Positions 25,434-35,204 of a stretch of 64,000 nucleotides of DNA are shown here, one piece after another. Every line of letters starts with the position of its first letter. The stretch's first letter is position 1. Both the position numbers and the translations under genes were made by a program. The notes beneath the pieces were generated by a model, which worked only from the letters and a program-made list of their open reading frames with translations, did not search any database and was not told where the DNA came from. The stretch is from Chrysogorgia sp. JL179-B06 (Eukaryota > Cnidaria > Anthozoa > Scleralcyonacea > Chrysogorgiidae). The DNA lies in contig JAYKKM010000126.1 in the NCBI GenBank assembly GCA_035772405.1, positions 186,001-250,000 of the forward strand. The letters run 5' to 3'.

Positions 25434-25680
25434 TTCGTCTGTTGTTACGCGCGCGTTGTAGATTAGGTTAGTTGAAGTAAACTTAATTAAATGTCGCTTA
25501 ATTGTGTCTTTTTGTCCTGTGTGTTTGAACGTTTTTTTGCTTACACTACTTCTTTATAGTTCTTACTTTTAGTTGTACTTGAATTAGATAATTGCACATT
25601 CATTTGCCAAACTGAATAGACTTTCAGTGGACAATTATCTCTGAGAGCTTTGTGTTGTCCGAATTTAATTATTTCATATA

Positions 25681-25853
25681 AGTAGTATAGTAAGTGGGGG
25701 TTCGAGCTCAATCGATGTCAGCCATAAATATAAATGCCAAAACATCACCAAATTTGTGTCGAATCGCGATTCGACAAAATTTGGTGTTGTTTCAGCACAT
25801 CCACATTTACGGATAACATCGAATAAGCTCGAACCCCCACTTACTATACTACT
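25681..25853. repeat. Terminal palindrome (potential hairpin end), left
   Basis: The first 173 nt read as an imperfect palindrome centred on TCGCGA at 25764-25769. The outer 28 nt on each side are perfectly complementary, the middle of the arms has scattered mismatches, and the inner 16 nt (TCGAATCGCGATTCGA) are perfect. It could fold into a single long stem at the DNA terminus. Confidence 0.9.
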
Positions 25854-26005
25854 ATGGCGGTCGTTAATTGGGCTAAACACTCCTCACGTTTTCTACTCAA
25901 TTGATGTCAAACACGCGCGAGACTCACGAAACAATACCAAATTTATACCAAATCGCGATTTTGCTTAATTTGGTGTCATTTCAGTCACATTTTTAAAAAT
26001 AGAAA

Positions 26006-26376
26006 GTGTCGTTTCAACATTTTCACAAACTTGTCAAATCACATTTAGGAAAATGTAGTTTCAACATTTTCACAGGTTTACGTCACATTTAAAAAAAATA
26101 GAAAGTGTCGTTTCAACATTTTCACAAATTTGTCAAATCACATTTAGGAAAATATAGTTTCAACATTTTCACAGGTTTACGTCACATTTAAAAAAAGTAG
26201 AGAGTGTCGTTTCAACATTTTCACAAATTTATGTCACATTTAAAAAATAGTCGTTTCAACATTTTCACAAATTTATGTCAAATCACATTTAGGAAAGTAG
26301 CCGTTTCAACATTTTCACAAATTTGTCAAATCACGTTTAAGAAAATAGTCGTTTCAACGCTTTTACAAAATTTATG
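26006..26376. repeat. Eight-copy subterminal repeat array, left
   Basis: Eight units of roughly 40-50 bp, each carrying the core GTTTCAACATTTTCACA followed by an ATTTGTCAAATCACATTTA-type tail. Unit lengths vary. The same array is at the right end and in the second Polinton, so it is a conserved terminal feature rather than random satellite. Confidence 0.9.
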
Positions 26377-26454
26377 TATCGTAAAAGTGTCTCACGCGTG
26401 ATAAAATTGCCACCTGTTATGCAAATTAGATTATTGCCACCTGTTAATAATAGA

Positions 26455-26970
26455 TTAGTCTGTTTGCTCACTATTTTCAGTGTTTGTCGCACTTCTAAAA
26501 TGGTGATCGTACACATATTTTGACGTTGTGATTCCTCCCGACAACAAACCCAAGAAAGGCACGTACGGTGTCACAACCGCGACAATGCTCTCAACGTCTT
26601 TCTTTAGTAGCGAGTCTTTTTGCAACTCGTCATTTAGTTCGTCAGGGTTCTCAATGGCGTTCAACCCATCTAGTAAGCTAGCGAATTTGCTGATTAACAA
26701 GTCGGTGAGAAAAGCGTTTGCAATTTCCATTCTCTTCAACTCATATTGGCGCCATATCTTATCGATAACCTTTGCGGACGCCTTTTTAATGTACGATTCA
26801 GATTGGCTTACCACACCATCACCAGACAGTCTAATGAGTTCGGCTCTCCTAACGTCAATGTCGTCTTCCACAGTCGAAGTACCAGCGGTTTGAGTGTCCT
26901 CAACTAATTCCTCAATCGTGGGGTTTTCTTCACTTTTGCGTTTCACCATCGCGCTATTACTTATACCCAT
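26455..26970 (-). CDS. Left-terminal gene, unknown 171-aa protein with possible N-myristoylation signal
   Basis: Not recognised. The protein starts MGISNSAM, which fits a myristoylation consensus (Gly2, Ser6). It has an acidic stretch (residues 13-45), a mixed-charge middle and a moderately hydrophobic segment near residues 135-150 (VTPYVPFLGLLSGGITT). It starts 3 nt after the stop of the ATPase gene, so the two are probably co-transcribed. Its last 90 residues and stop lie inside the terminal repeat and are duplicated at 51568-51840. The frame is open. A membrane-associated virion protein is possible, but this is inference. Confidence 0.75.
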   Translation of the reverse strand: MGISNSAMVKRKSEENPTIEELVEDTQTAGTSTVEDDIDVRRAELIRLSGDGVVSQSESYIKKASAKVIDKIWRQYELKRMEIANAFLTDLLISKFASLLDGLNAIENPDELNDELQKDSLLKKDVESIVAVVTPYVPFLGLLSGGITTSKYVYDHHFRSATNTENSEQTD

Positions 26971-26973
26971 ATT

Positions 26974-27574
26974 TTATTGCGGAATAACAACTTCGTGGCT
27001 GTATGGATAACGCAGTGAGACTTCAAGTCTAGCGTACTTATGATTTTTTAGTGCGGTCACAATTGTTGATGCTTCTTCTTTGCTAATGTTTCCAAGGTAG
27101 TCGTCAATAACAACCTTCATATCACTCTTACTCGGGCAGTAAAAGCAAATGAGCTTACTAATGTTTTCTCTATACGGTTTTGCGATCGATGTCAGTTGTT
27201 GTGTGATGACAATGACGCTCAACATAAAATGTCGTGCACTAAAAGCCAAGTTGACTAATTGACTAGTCCTATTCTTGACGTCCTGCCCACTTGCACAGTC
27301 GTCCAACACAATCAGAGTGTTAGTGCCTTTAAAAAACGTTAGTTACACACTTGAGAACAGCGTCAACATTATCCTGTGCACAGTCTATCGCTAACACGTC
27401 AGGGTCACATACATATTTCCAATCTTGGTACGCTTTATTCCACTCGAAAGTGGGACAAATCAACACAATGTAGTCAAACTTACCGCGATGCTCAGATTCC
27501 AGTGTGTTGAGTAAATAATGTGTCTTACCACAAGCTGTCATCCCAACGATTAACGCATTAAACGGAGTTTCCAT
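26974..27574 (-). pseudogene. ATP: Packaging ATPase (FtsK/HerA type), frameshifted
   Basis: The first frame (27329-27574) opens with METPFNALIVGMTACGKTHY, whose GMTACGKT is the Walker A nucleotide-binding loop. The second frame (26974-27309) has the Walker B region ending in LDDCASG and a later TQQLTSIAKPYRENI segment. In Polintons and related viruses this motor pumps DNA into the capsid. The two halves are in different frames: one extra T in a run of six T (about 27325-27332) brings a stop right after Val-Phe. The site TTT-TAA-A would also allow a +1 slip, so decay is likely but recoding cannot be ruled out. Spacing to the capsid gene is 15 nt. Confidence 0.85.
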
Positions 27575-27589
27575 TAAATTGTGTTTGAT

Positions 27590-28832
27590 TTAATATTGGA
27601 TTGATTGCAGCCCATTGTTCATGAAGTTGACCAACCCATCACTCATCACAAACACCCTACACATAACATTCGCAGTCGTCGCTTTCTTTATGATTTCAAG
27701 AAGCACGCCAGATTGTGTGTTCACAATTTTCTTACCAGTGGCCACATTGCGATTATCTTGAACGCTCCTCAAGTCAATGACTAACGCAAAACCATCTTTA
27801 TAGAACTTCTGTATGGTCATGAACTGAGCGTGTTCTTCACCCAACCCAAACAACCGTTTCGCTTCTGCATAGAACTTCGACTTTGGAATACCCTGTGAGT
27901 ACACACTATTCGGTACACCCTCAATTGTGACTCTAACACTCTCGATATTCGGATAAAGAAACTCCTCACTGTCTGTTCGCACCTTATTCGTGAATAGCAA
28001 CACAATTGCCTTCATGCTTTTTCTTGGTAGATTAACATTCTCGTTCACAATGGTTGTGCCTTTGTCCCATTCAGTGGTTTTCATCAACGTGACGTGCTCA
28101 TATGACAAACTCCTACCACTTGCGTAACCCGACGTTATTTCATCAGAGAGCTCCTGGTTGGTTATCAATCGTTTCATACTCAAGCTCGAGGTTCTCTAGA
28201 GTGTATCCACCCACACTCTCATTGGTTTGCGCCACCATGATGTCTGTAGCTTTGGGAAGTGTGATCACATACTGCAAGTTGTTGTTCATGCTAAAAGGAG
28301 CGTACAACCCGTGGTCATCCATGATTTTACCAAGCTTTATTCGCTGTTTCGTTCCAACCACACCAAACATCAACGCATCACTAACTTTAGCAGCATTTCC
28401 ACTTGTCGCACCACTGTCATCCTTAGAGATTAACTTTCTCAAGTTCTCAGGACCAACACCATAGTCAATCATTTGATCTCGTGCAGTAACGCTCTCCCAA
28501 AGGTCGCGATAAACACCAGTGTAATTTTCCCCAGTGTTGTCATACACAGTTTCCCCAGCTAGTCTCACAACAAGCTTCTCACAAAGTAACTTGCTCACAT
28601 TGTTCAAGAACCAGCTTTTGTCATTCGCATTCTTAAAGTCGAACACTAGACCCAACGATCCAGGCACCAAACAGCTACTAACCTTAAGCTTCGGTATGTC
28701 AATGTAGAGTTCCTCGCCAGGACTGACCTTATTAGGGTTCAACGTGATGACGTGTTGCGTTCTCGTCCCTTTTATGACGCCCATGGTCGCTCGTCTAAAC
28801 CCAGGGCTCAATTCTGCTGACGTGACGTTCAT
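27590..28832 (-). pseudogene. MCP: Major capsid protein (Polinton double-jelly-roll type), frameshifted
   Basis: The N-terminal frame (28143-28832) starts MNVTSAELSPGFRRATMGVI and has a CLVPGSLGLVFDFKN strand region. The C-terminal frame (27590-28183) continues with NLPRKSMKAIVLLFTN and a RVTIEGVPNSVYSQG segment. Length, position beside the ATPase and sequence style match Polinton hexon-like capsid proteins, which assemble the icosahedral shell. A 4-bp tandem duplication (ACCA twice, near 28160) separates the frames. I place the start at 28832. The 26 codons open upstream come from the inserted transposon and its target site and are not native. Confidence 0.8.
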
Positions 28833-28857
28833 ATACTTTACATATGTTTTGTCACTA

Positions 28858-29300
28858 CACTCTAAAAACTGGTGTGTAAAATTACACACGAAATGCGCAA
28901 TTTTACACACATTAGTGTGTAAAATTGCACAGTGTGGCCGCTAAAACACGCAAAAAAACACTGTGTGTGCTTTATTACATACCATGCGTGTTTTATTACA
29001 CGCATTGTGTGTTTTTCTACACACCTATGCGTGTATTTACTCACGTAGGCGTGTTATTTTACACATACGTTTTTGTGTGTAATTTTTACACACCATTGAA
29101 TATTGAATAGTGTGTTAATTTAGCACAGTTTTTTCATTTTACACGCCATAGGCAAAAACACACCATTCAAATTTACACGCCTTGCTTCATTTTACACATC
29201 TTAAATAAACACACCATTCAAATTTACACGCCTTGCTTCATTTTACACAGCTTAAATAAACACACCATTCAAGTTTACACATCTTGCTGCACTTCTTGCA
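28858..29300. repeat. Subterminal repeats of the CACTA-like element, left
   Basis: Multiple short motifs in both orientations (GTGTGTAAAATTACACAC, ATTTTACACGCC, GCGTGTTTTATTACACGC) recur every 20-40 bp. They are followed by three tandem units containing TAAATAAACACACCATTCAA with a period of about 60 bp (29150-29285). Subterminal arrays of this kind are transposase binding regions in CACTA elements. Confidence 0.8.
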
Positions 29301-30060
29301 TGTTTCAGGACGGCGGAGCGTGTTTATTTTAAAATTAATTTCCAAGGAATACAACGTACGGAAAACCTCGATTTAGATATTCCAGAGGTATTTCATATAG
29401 GTTTTTCCGGTTTATAAACATCACAGCCAACATGTTCCTTTGCTTTAATACATATGTTATTTTCATAATTTTGAATGCTCATTATTTTGTCCCTGGAAGG
29501 ATTATCAAACTGAAAATAGCGCTTGTGTTATAACAAAATGTAAACGCGAGTTACGCGAGTCGAACTCGCGGCGATTGTATTGAATCGCCGCGAGTTTGAC
29601 TCGCGTGCGTATGCATCGTGTATTAAACATGGCGACGATTACTGTATTTTAAAATTTTCATTCAACACAAGGCGAATCGGAGCCAGGCGATGGATTTATT
29701 TAGCCAATGGATACTTGGTTTCGATAAATTTTCATGATCATGTATCGTCTAAAACATGCCACCGTATTGTATATTATTACCGTGTTTTTGTTCAATGATA
29801 GTTGATATATGGATTTATTTACCAACACTATTAAGTCTAAACTTGGACTAAACCAGAATGGATGAACATTTTAATGCCTTCGATCATGAATACACGAGGT
29901 ATGACTATATATATATATAAAATATTAAGATGGTGAACCGATGAACGAGCTGATGTTTCGAGCGAAGCATGAGTCACAGCGAGCAGTTTAAAGGTTTTCG
30001 ATCACAATTCAGTTTTAATACTTAAGTCGCAGATAAAAATATATTCCTTGCAGGGTTTCT
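29301..30060. other. Inside CACTA-like element, no gene seen
   Basis: Contains a strong hairpin at about 29546-29604, with arms around CGCGAGT...ACTCGCG and GGCGAT/ATCGCC. Otherwise unremarkable AT-rich DNA. Confidence 0.5.
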
Positions 30061-30071
30061 TGAAAAATACC

Positions 30072-30099
30072 ACCCCCCCCCCCCCCCCCCCCCCCCCCG
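30072..30099. repeat. C homopolymer
   Basis: About 28 consecutive C residues. Its length in the assembly is likely to be unreliable. Confidence 0.9.
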
Positions 30100-30139
30100 C
30101 TGTAGATTTAAAACAGTAATTTAATATGATGCCAGTGCA

Positions 30140-31080
30140 GTTGACCAGAGCCTAGTCACTAAGTTGCATTTTTCGCAACTTGTCTGGTTTGCTCTTAAAA
30201 TCTATATATTCCAACACTTGAAATTTTCCTTCACCATAAATCTTAGTACCTGTAATTTAATTGAGTGAAGTGCCCAATATTACTTGTAATATACCCAGAA
30301 TCTTATCCCAGCATTACCACCACTATATTATAATATACAGAACTTGTGACTAGGCTCACGGCAACGGCTTCCATAGCTCAGTGGTCAGAGCACTGCACTA
30401 GCATCGCAGGGTCGTGGGTTCAATTCCAGCCGGAAGGCCTTGAAGTTGCATTTTTTGCAACTGGTCCCGGTTTGGTCTTAAAATGTATGTATTCCAACAC
30501 TCGAAATTTTCCTTCACCATAAATCCTTTCAACATGTAGTTTGATCAAGTGAATGTCAAATATTACCTATAATATACCCAGAATCTTATCCCGGCATTAC
30601 CACCACCATATATACAGAACTCGTGACTAGGCTCTCGGCAACGGCTTCCATAGCTCAGTGGTCAGAGCACTGCACTAGCATCGCAGGGTCGTGGGTTCAA
30701 TTCCAGCCGGAAGGCCTTGAAGTTGCATTTTTGCAACTGGTCCCGGTTTGGTCTTAAAATGTATGTATTCCAACACTCGAAATTTTCCTTCACCATAAAT
30801 CCTTTCAACATGTAGTTTGATCGAGTGAATGCCAAATATTACCTATAATATACCCAGAATCTTATCCCGGCATTACCACCACCATATATTAATATACAGA
30901 ACTCGTGACTAGGCTCTCAGCAATGGCTTCCGTAGCTCAGTGGTCAGAGCACTGTACTACCATTGCAGGGTTGCGGCTTCAATTCCAGCCAGTAGGCCGC
31001 TAAGTTACATTTTTCACAACTCGTCCCGGTTTGGTCTTAAAATGTATAATTCGAAATTTTCCTTCACCATAAATCCTTAG
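30140..31080 (+). repeat. tRNA-derived SINE-like repeats in tandem
   Basis: Three near-identical units with a period of about 275-280 bp, preceded by a partial one. Each has an A-box-like CATAGCTCAGTGGTCAGAGC, a B-box-like GGGTTCAATTCC about 35 nt on, then a body with AAGTTGCATTTTT and GAAATTTTCCTTCACCATAA. The third unit (30920-30985) is more diverged. The RNA polymerase III boxes suggest a tRNA ancestor. The tandem layout is unusual for a SINE. Confidence 0.8.
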
Positions 31081-31252
31081 AACCTATATTATATATATAT
31101 ATATATATATACTAATAATTTGTTTCCTGCAATAAGATTTTCAGTGGTTTTATAATAGGATTTTATATATTATACAGTATACAGATATTATATACATATA
31201 TTATAATAAATTATATGTTATATATTATACACATTAAACATTGGATAATATG

Positions 31253-31600
31253 TTAAAAGAGTTCAACAGTGGCAGTGTCTTTGTCAACAACAAATTTTTG
31301 TTCTCCTTTTTCAATACAATGTAGAACACCATGCCATGGCAAATTGTTGTATGTCAGCACTGTCTTCCCCTCTGTCATTTCCACATGATAGGCCATGTAA
31401 TGTTGTTTAAAACCAACTGTTTCCAAAATAGTCACCAGAAACATTTTCTCATCCTCCCACACAATTATACTCTCTAGTAGTCCAAACAAAGGATAATCTT
31501 GCTCCGCATTTGGTTGCATTTCTGCAAGTCGAAGGACAGCACCAGGTCTATATTGGACTCCATGAATAATTGTTGATTTAACTCTGTTTAAATAAAACAA
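31253..31600 (-). CDS. Unrecognised 115-aa frame inside CACTA-like element
   Basis: The frame contains VQYRPGAVLRLAE, PLFGLLESIIVWEDE and TILETVGFKQHYMAYHVE. The pattern of a small all-beta segment with a hydrophobic core resembles C-terminal domains I have seen in transposon-related proteins of invertebrates, but I cannot name it. No start context or neighbouring transposase domain supports a complete gene. It may be an exon or relic of the element's transposase. Confidence 0.35.
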   Translation of the reverse strand: MFYLNRVKSTIIHGVQYRPGAVLRLAEMQPNAEQDYPLFGLLESIIVWEDEKMFLVTILETVGFKQHYMAYHVEMTEGKTVLTYNNLPWHGVLHCIEKGEQKFVVDKDTATVELF

Positions 31601-32037
31601 ATTACAATGTTGGTTTACAGTACTCTCGGTTGCAACTTACCCATCCACACTAGGTACTTTGAATTTTATTTTCATTAATTAATATACAATCAACATTTGT
31701 ACTTACTTGGTCGCAATGAATTTATCCAGTCTTGTATGAACATCAAGTGCCTCATAAAACATGTTTGCACAAGGATGATCATTGATCATTAAGGTCTACA
31801 TTACATTCATCTGCAGTAATAAATATATCAATTTGAATTAATTTATTAATTATGTTTACCCTGGCCCCAGAGGCAATGCATTGGTAGTCCAGAGCAAGCC
31901 TGAAAATAAGCGACCGGACACGGTCCGGCACGAAAAGGGTAACTGACCGGAACAGAATTGCCTTCGTTCCTGACAATTTGTCTGGTAATAGTAATGAGAA
32001 ACTCTGCAACATATTGCATTTTTTTATATGCATTATA

Positions 32038-32190
32038 TTATATTATATTGCATTATATTATATTATATTACTGTATATTATATTATATTATATATTATAT
32101 TATATTATATTATATTATATTATATTATATTATTTTATATTATATTAATATTATATTATATTATATTATATAATATTATATATTATATTT
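32038..32190. repeat. TATTA pentanucleotide-type microsatellite
   Basis: Repeats of ATTAT/TATTA, one of three such tracts within 1.6 kb (others at 32712-32840 and 33512-33640). Confidence 0.9.
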
Positions 32191-32570
32191 TATAAAATAA
32201 GTCGTGTCTTACGCACATTGTGATTGGCAGTTATTGTGTTTATATCAGGCTATGTAAAACATGGATGGATTACGCTATCATGATACACCACCAATTAGCC
32301 ATCAATTAGCCATCCTACGCCATCAATTAGCCAGCTATCATATGCCATCAATACAATACAATACAATACAATACAATACAATTATATTTTATTATTATAT
32401 TATATTGTTATATTATATTATTATATTATTATATTATAACTCTTACCCAGACTCCACCTTCTGTTTGGAATTACTATTATAATCTATGACAAGTTGTGAC
32501 AAAATGTGTTTTAAATACACTGTAAACTATTAAAATGAAGTATAGGAATATCATTAGATGTGTGAAGTTG

Positions 32571-32712
32571 ATCATCCAGCTTGTTGTAGTCTTGACTCTT
32601 GAGAAAGACTATTGTTGGTGACAGACGTTTTGACGGCCTCAGCAGCAGTCATCATCGAACCGTCAGTCACCAACAAAGTCTTTCTCAAGACTACAACAAC
32701 CTGGACGATCAA
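32571..32712. repeat. Fold-back repeat beside a pentanucleotide tract
   Basis: GATCATCCAG...TTGTTGTAGTCTTGA and its complement CAAGACTACAACAA...GATC pair with few mismatches. The centre includes GACAGACGTTTTGACGGCCT. Related tracts near 32260 and 33430 share the GTAAAACATGGATGGATTA-type edge. Confidence 0.75.
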
Positions 32713-32840
32713 CTATATTATATTATATTATATTATATTATATTATATTATATTATATTATATTATATTATATTATATTATATTATATTATATTATATAT
32801 TATATTATATTATATTATATTATATTATATTATATTATAA
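32712..32840. repeat. TATTA pentanucleotide microsatellite
   Basis: About 25 units of a five-base AT repeat. Confidence 0.95.
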
Positions 32841-32904
32841 AATAAGTTGTGTCTTACGCATGCTGTGATTGGTCAGTTACCGTGTTTATATCAGGCTATG
32901 TAAA

Positions 32905-33425
32905 ACATGTTGAAAGGATTTATGGTGAAGGAAAATTTCGAGTGTTGGAATACATACATTTTAAGACCAAACCGGGACCAGTTGCGAAAAATGCAACTTC
33001 AAGGCCTTCCGGCTGGAGTTGAACCCACGACCCTGCGATGCTAGTGCAGTGCTCTGACCACTGAGCTACGGACCCTAGTCACAAGTTCTGTATAATTATA
33101 TGGTGGTGGTAATGCCGGGATAAGATTCTTGGTATATTACAGGTAATATTTGGCATTTCACTCGATCAAACTACATGTTGAAAGGATTTATGGTGAAGGA
33201 AAATTTCGAGTGTTGGAATACTTACATTTTAAGACCAAACCGGGACCAGTTGCGAAAAATGCAACTTCAAGGCCTTCTGGCTGGAATTGAACCCGTGACC
33301 CTGCGATGCTAGTGCAGTGCTCTGACCACTGAGCTACGGAAGCCGTTGCCGAGAGCCTAGTTACGAGTTCTGTATATATGGTGGTGGTAATGCCGGGATA
33401 AGATTCTGGGTATATTACAGGTAAT
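32905..33425 (-). repeat. tRNA-derived SINE-like repeats, two tandem copies on the minus strand
   Basis: Same family as 30140-31080 but inverted. Two units about 270 bp apart each carry the complements of the A- and B-box-like motifs (GCTCTGACCACTGAGCTACG; the GGAATTGAACCC type). Together with the plus-strand copies they form a large inverted arrangement inside the transposon. Confidence 0.8.
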
Positions 33426-33511
33426 ATGGATGGATTATGCCATGGTGATACGCCATCAATTAGCCATCCTACTGCAGTACGCCATCAATTAGCCATCATA
33501 CACCATCAATA

Positions 33512-33640
33512 CAATTATATTATATTATATTATATTATATTATATTATATGTTATATTATATTATATTATATTATATTATATTATATTATATTTTATTAT
33601 TATATTATTATATTGTTATATTATTATATTATTATAGTAT
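33512..33640. repeat. TATTA-type microsatellite
   Basis: Pentanucleotide AT repeat with interruptions. Confidence 0.93.
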
Positions 33641-33649
33641 TATAGTATA

Positions 33650-34630
33650 ACTCTTACCCAGACTCCACCTTCTGTTTGGATTTACTATTATAATCTATGA
33701 GAAGTTGTGACAAAATCTGTTTTAAATACACTGTAAACTATTAAAATGAAATAAAAAAACAACTTACATGAAGAGTAGCTGTTGTCTTTGTTGCTTTTTG
33801 GTACCAATTTCAAGTAATTTTGATGAATTTATGGGAGTTTCAAAACCCAGTCCTACGGCACTATACAGTATATACATATTTAATTAAGAATATCACTTTC
33901 AATAGTCCATGATACCGCCACTTCGTGGTTCGAGGAACCGGTATGCGAAAATCATGCATCCCATCCACGTTTTGTATCTCCCTCTCTTCGTGAAGTTGCT
34001 CGCTCGAACGAAAGCTGATATGGCCTCATTTGCCACAGTGACGTCAGGACTAGTGGGGAACAGATTATTGGCGCAACCAATCAGAACAGAGTTCTGAGTC
34101 AGGTGTGGTATTTAGTGTTCTGTGATTGGTCAACACTTTATAAGTTTGATCATGCTTTTCAAGCATCGCGCTGTATTCAAAACTGAAAACTGCGATCTGC
34201 ACGTATATTTTTACCGAACGATAATGGAAACTTCTAACAAAGGGAGAACTATTAGATAACTGAAAGGTAAGGTTCAAAAGAAAGTGATTTTAAAATCCGT
34301 CAAGGCAATAGTGTGTTTTGCTAGTCTTTTGAAAGGATAATTAGGGTGAGTTGATATAGCATATTAATTCTGATCTATTTGTAATTTGCGTTGCTTTGTA
34401 GAGCCAAAGGAATTGTCGATTTTCTTCCCGAAAGATACTCCGCCGTTACAGTTTCAAGAAAACAAGGTTTTAGGAACTACTCAACAACTAAGCCGGTTTA
34501 AAGGAAAATACCTGGGAGCACGTGGATATTGGCGAGCCAGAACCATGGAAAGGTCTATAATTTTATAAAACCGGTGAGCCAAACACTTTCATGACATATG
34601 TCTATACAGTTTGTGATAATGAAGATTATA
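33650..34630. other. Inside CACTA-like element, no gene seen
   Basis: No supported gene. The short frame at 34386-34568 has no recognised content. Confidence 0.45.
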
Positions 34631-34639
34631 TATAAGTGT

Positions 34640-34920
34640 ATATCATTTATAGACCCGGAGCGAGGGGAATTCGACGAAATATTACCCCGAGGGATGATAA
34701 TATATCATTCGTTAGATCAGCTTGCTACACGGCTTGCTAGCTACTAGCCGTTCGAACGGGTTTGCTATACTAGCGTTCGAACGGCTTGCTACTATTAGCG
34801 TTCGAAGGCTAGCGTTCGAAGGCAGGCTACTAGCATTCGAACGGCTAGCGTTCGAACGTTTGTGAAAGTCGACAAATTCCCCGAGCGGACGGTCTATAAA
34901 TGATATATTATACCGAAACA
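34640..34920. repeat. Inverted-repeat element with GCGTTCGAACG-type subrepeats
   Basis: The edges ATATCATTTATAGACCCGGA and CGGTCTATAAATGATATAT are inverted. Between them short blocks built from TAGCGTTCGAACGGC recur six or more times. A related end occurs near 10240-10320. Confidence 0.7.
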
Positions 34921-35204
34921 ATATTGAATGCGGTCTTGAAACGTCTTCGTTGTTCCTCCATTGTTGATAGGCTCGTCTTTCGCGCGTGGCATTTGGTTTC
35001 TTGGAGTTAGCAAACAGAATATGTTATCGTGGTAGTAAATACAATGTCTTGCTGTCAGAAGTAAAAATATATATGTAAGGACCGTAATTTTACGAAGTGT
35101 GTTGTGTGTAAGTATTAAATGTATATAATCTTTAACTTTTCCAAAATAAAGTCTTTTAAATTAAGATTGCGTGTTTATACTTTGTATCTTCCGTGATTGA
35201 TTGT

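Larger units (their letters stand above)
25681..26727. repeat. Polinton left terminal inverted repeat
   Basis: This 1047-bp stretch matches the complement of 51568-52612 almost base for base, with only a substitution near 25950 and one or two one-base length differences noticed. Identity stops at 26727/51568. It contains a terminal palindrome, an eight-copy repeat array, two ATTGCCACCTGTTA motifs and the last 91 codons (with stop) of the left-end gene. Confidence 0.95.

Noticed and set aside
26528..26893. Plus-strand 121-aa frame
   Set aside because: It is antisense to the left-terminal gene, and the same antisense frame also appears at the right end.
28833..28910. Longer N-terminus for the major capsid protein
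   Set aside because: Most of these codons come from the inserted transposon end, and the native-looking ATG is at 28832.
30368..30440. tRNA gene
   Set aside because: It is repeated with a long common body in several copies, so it is a tRNA-derived repeat.
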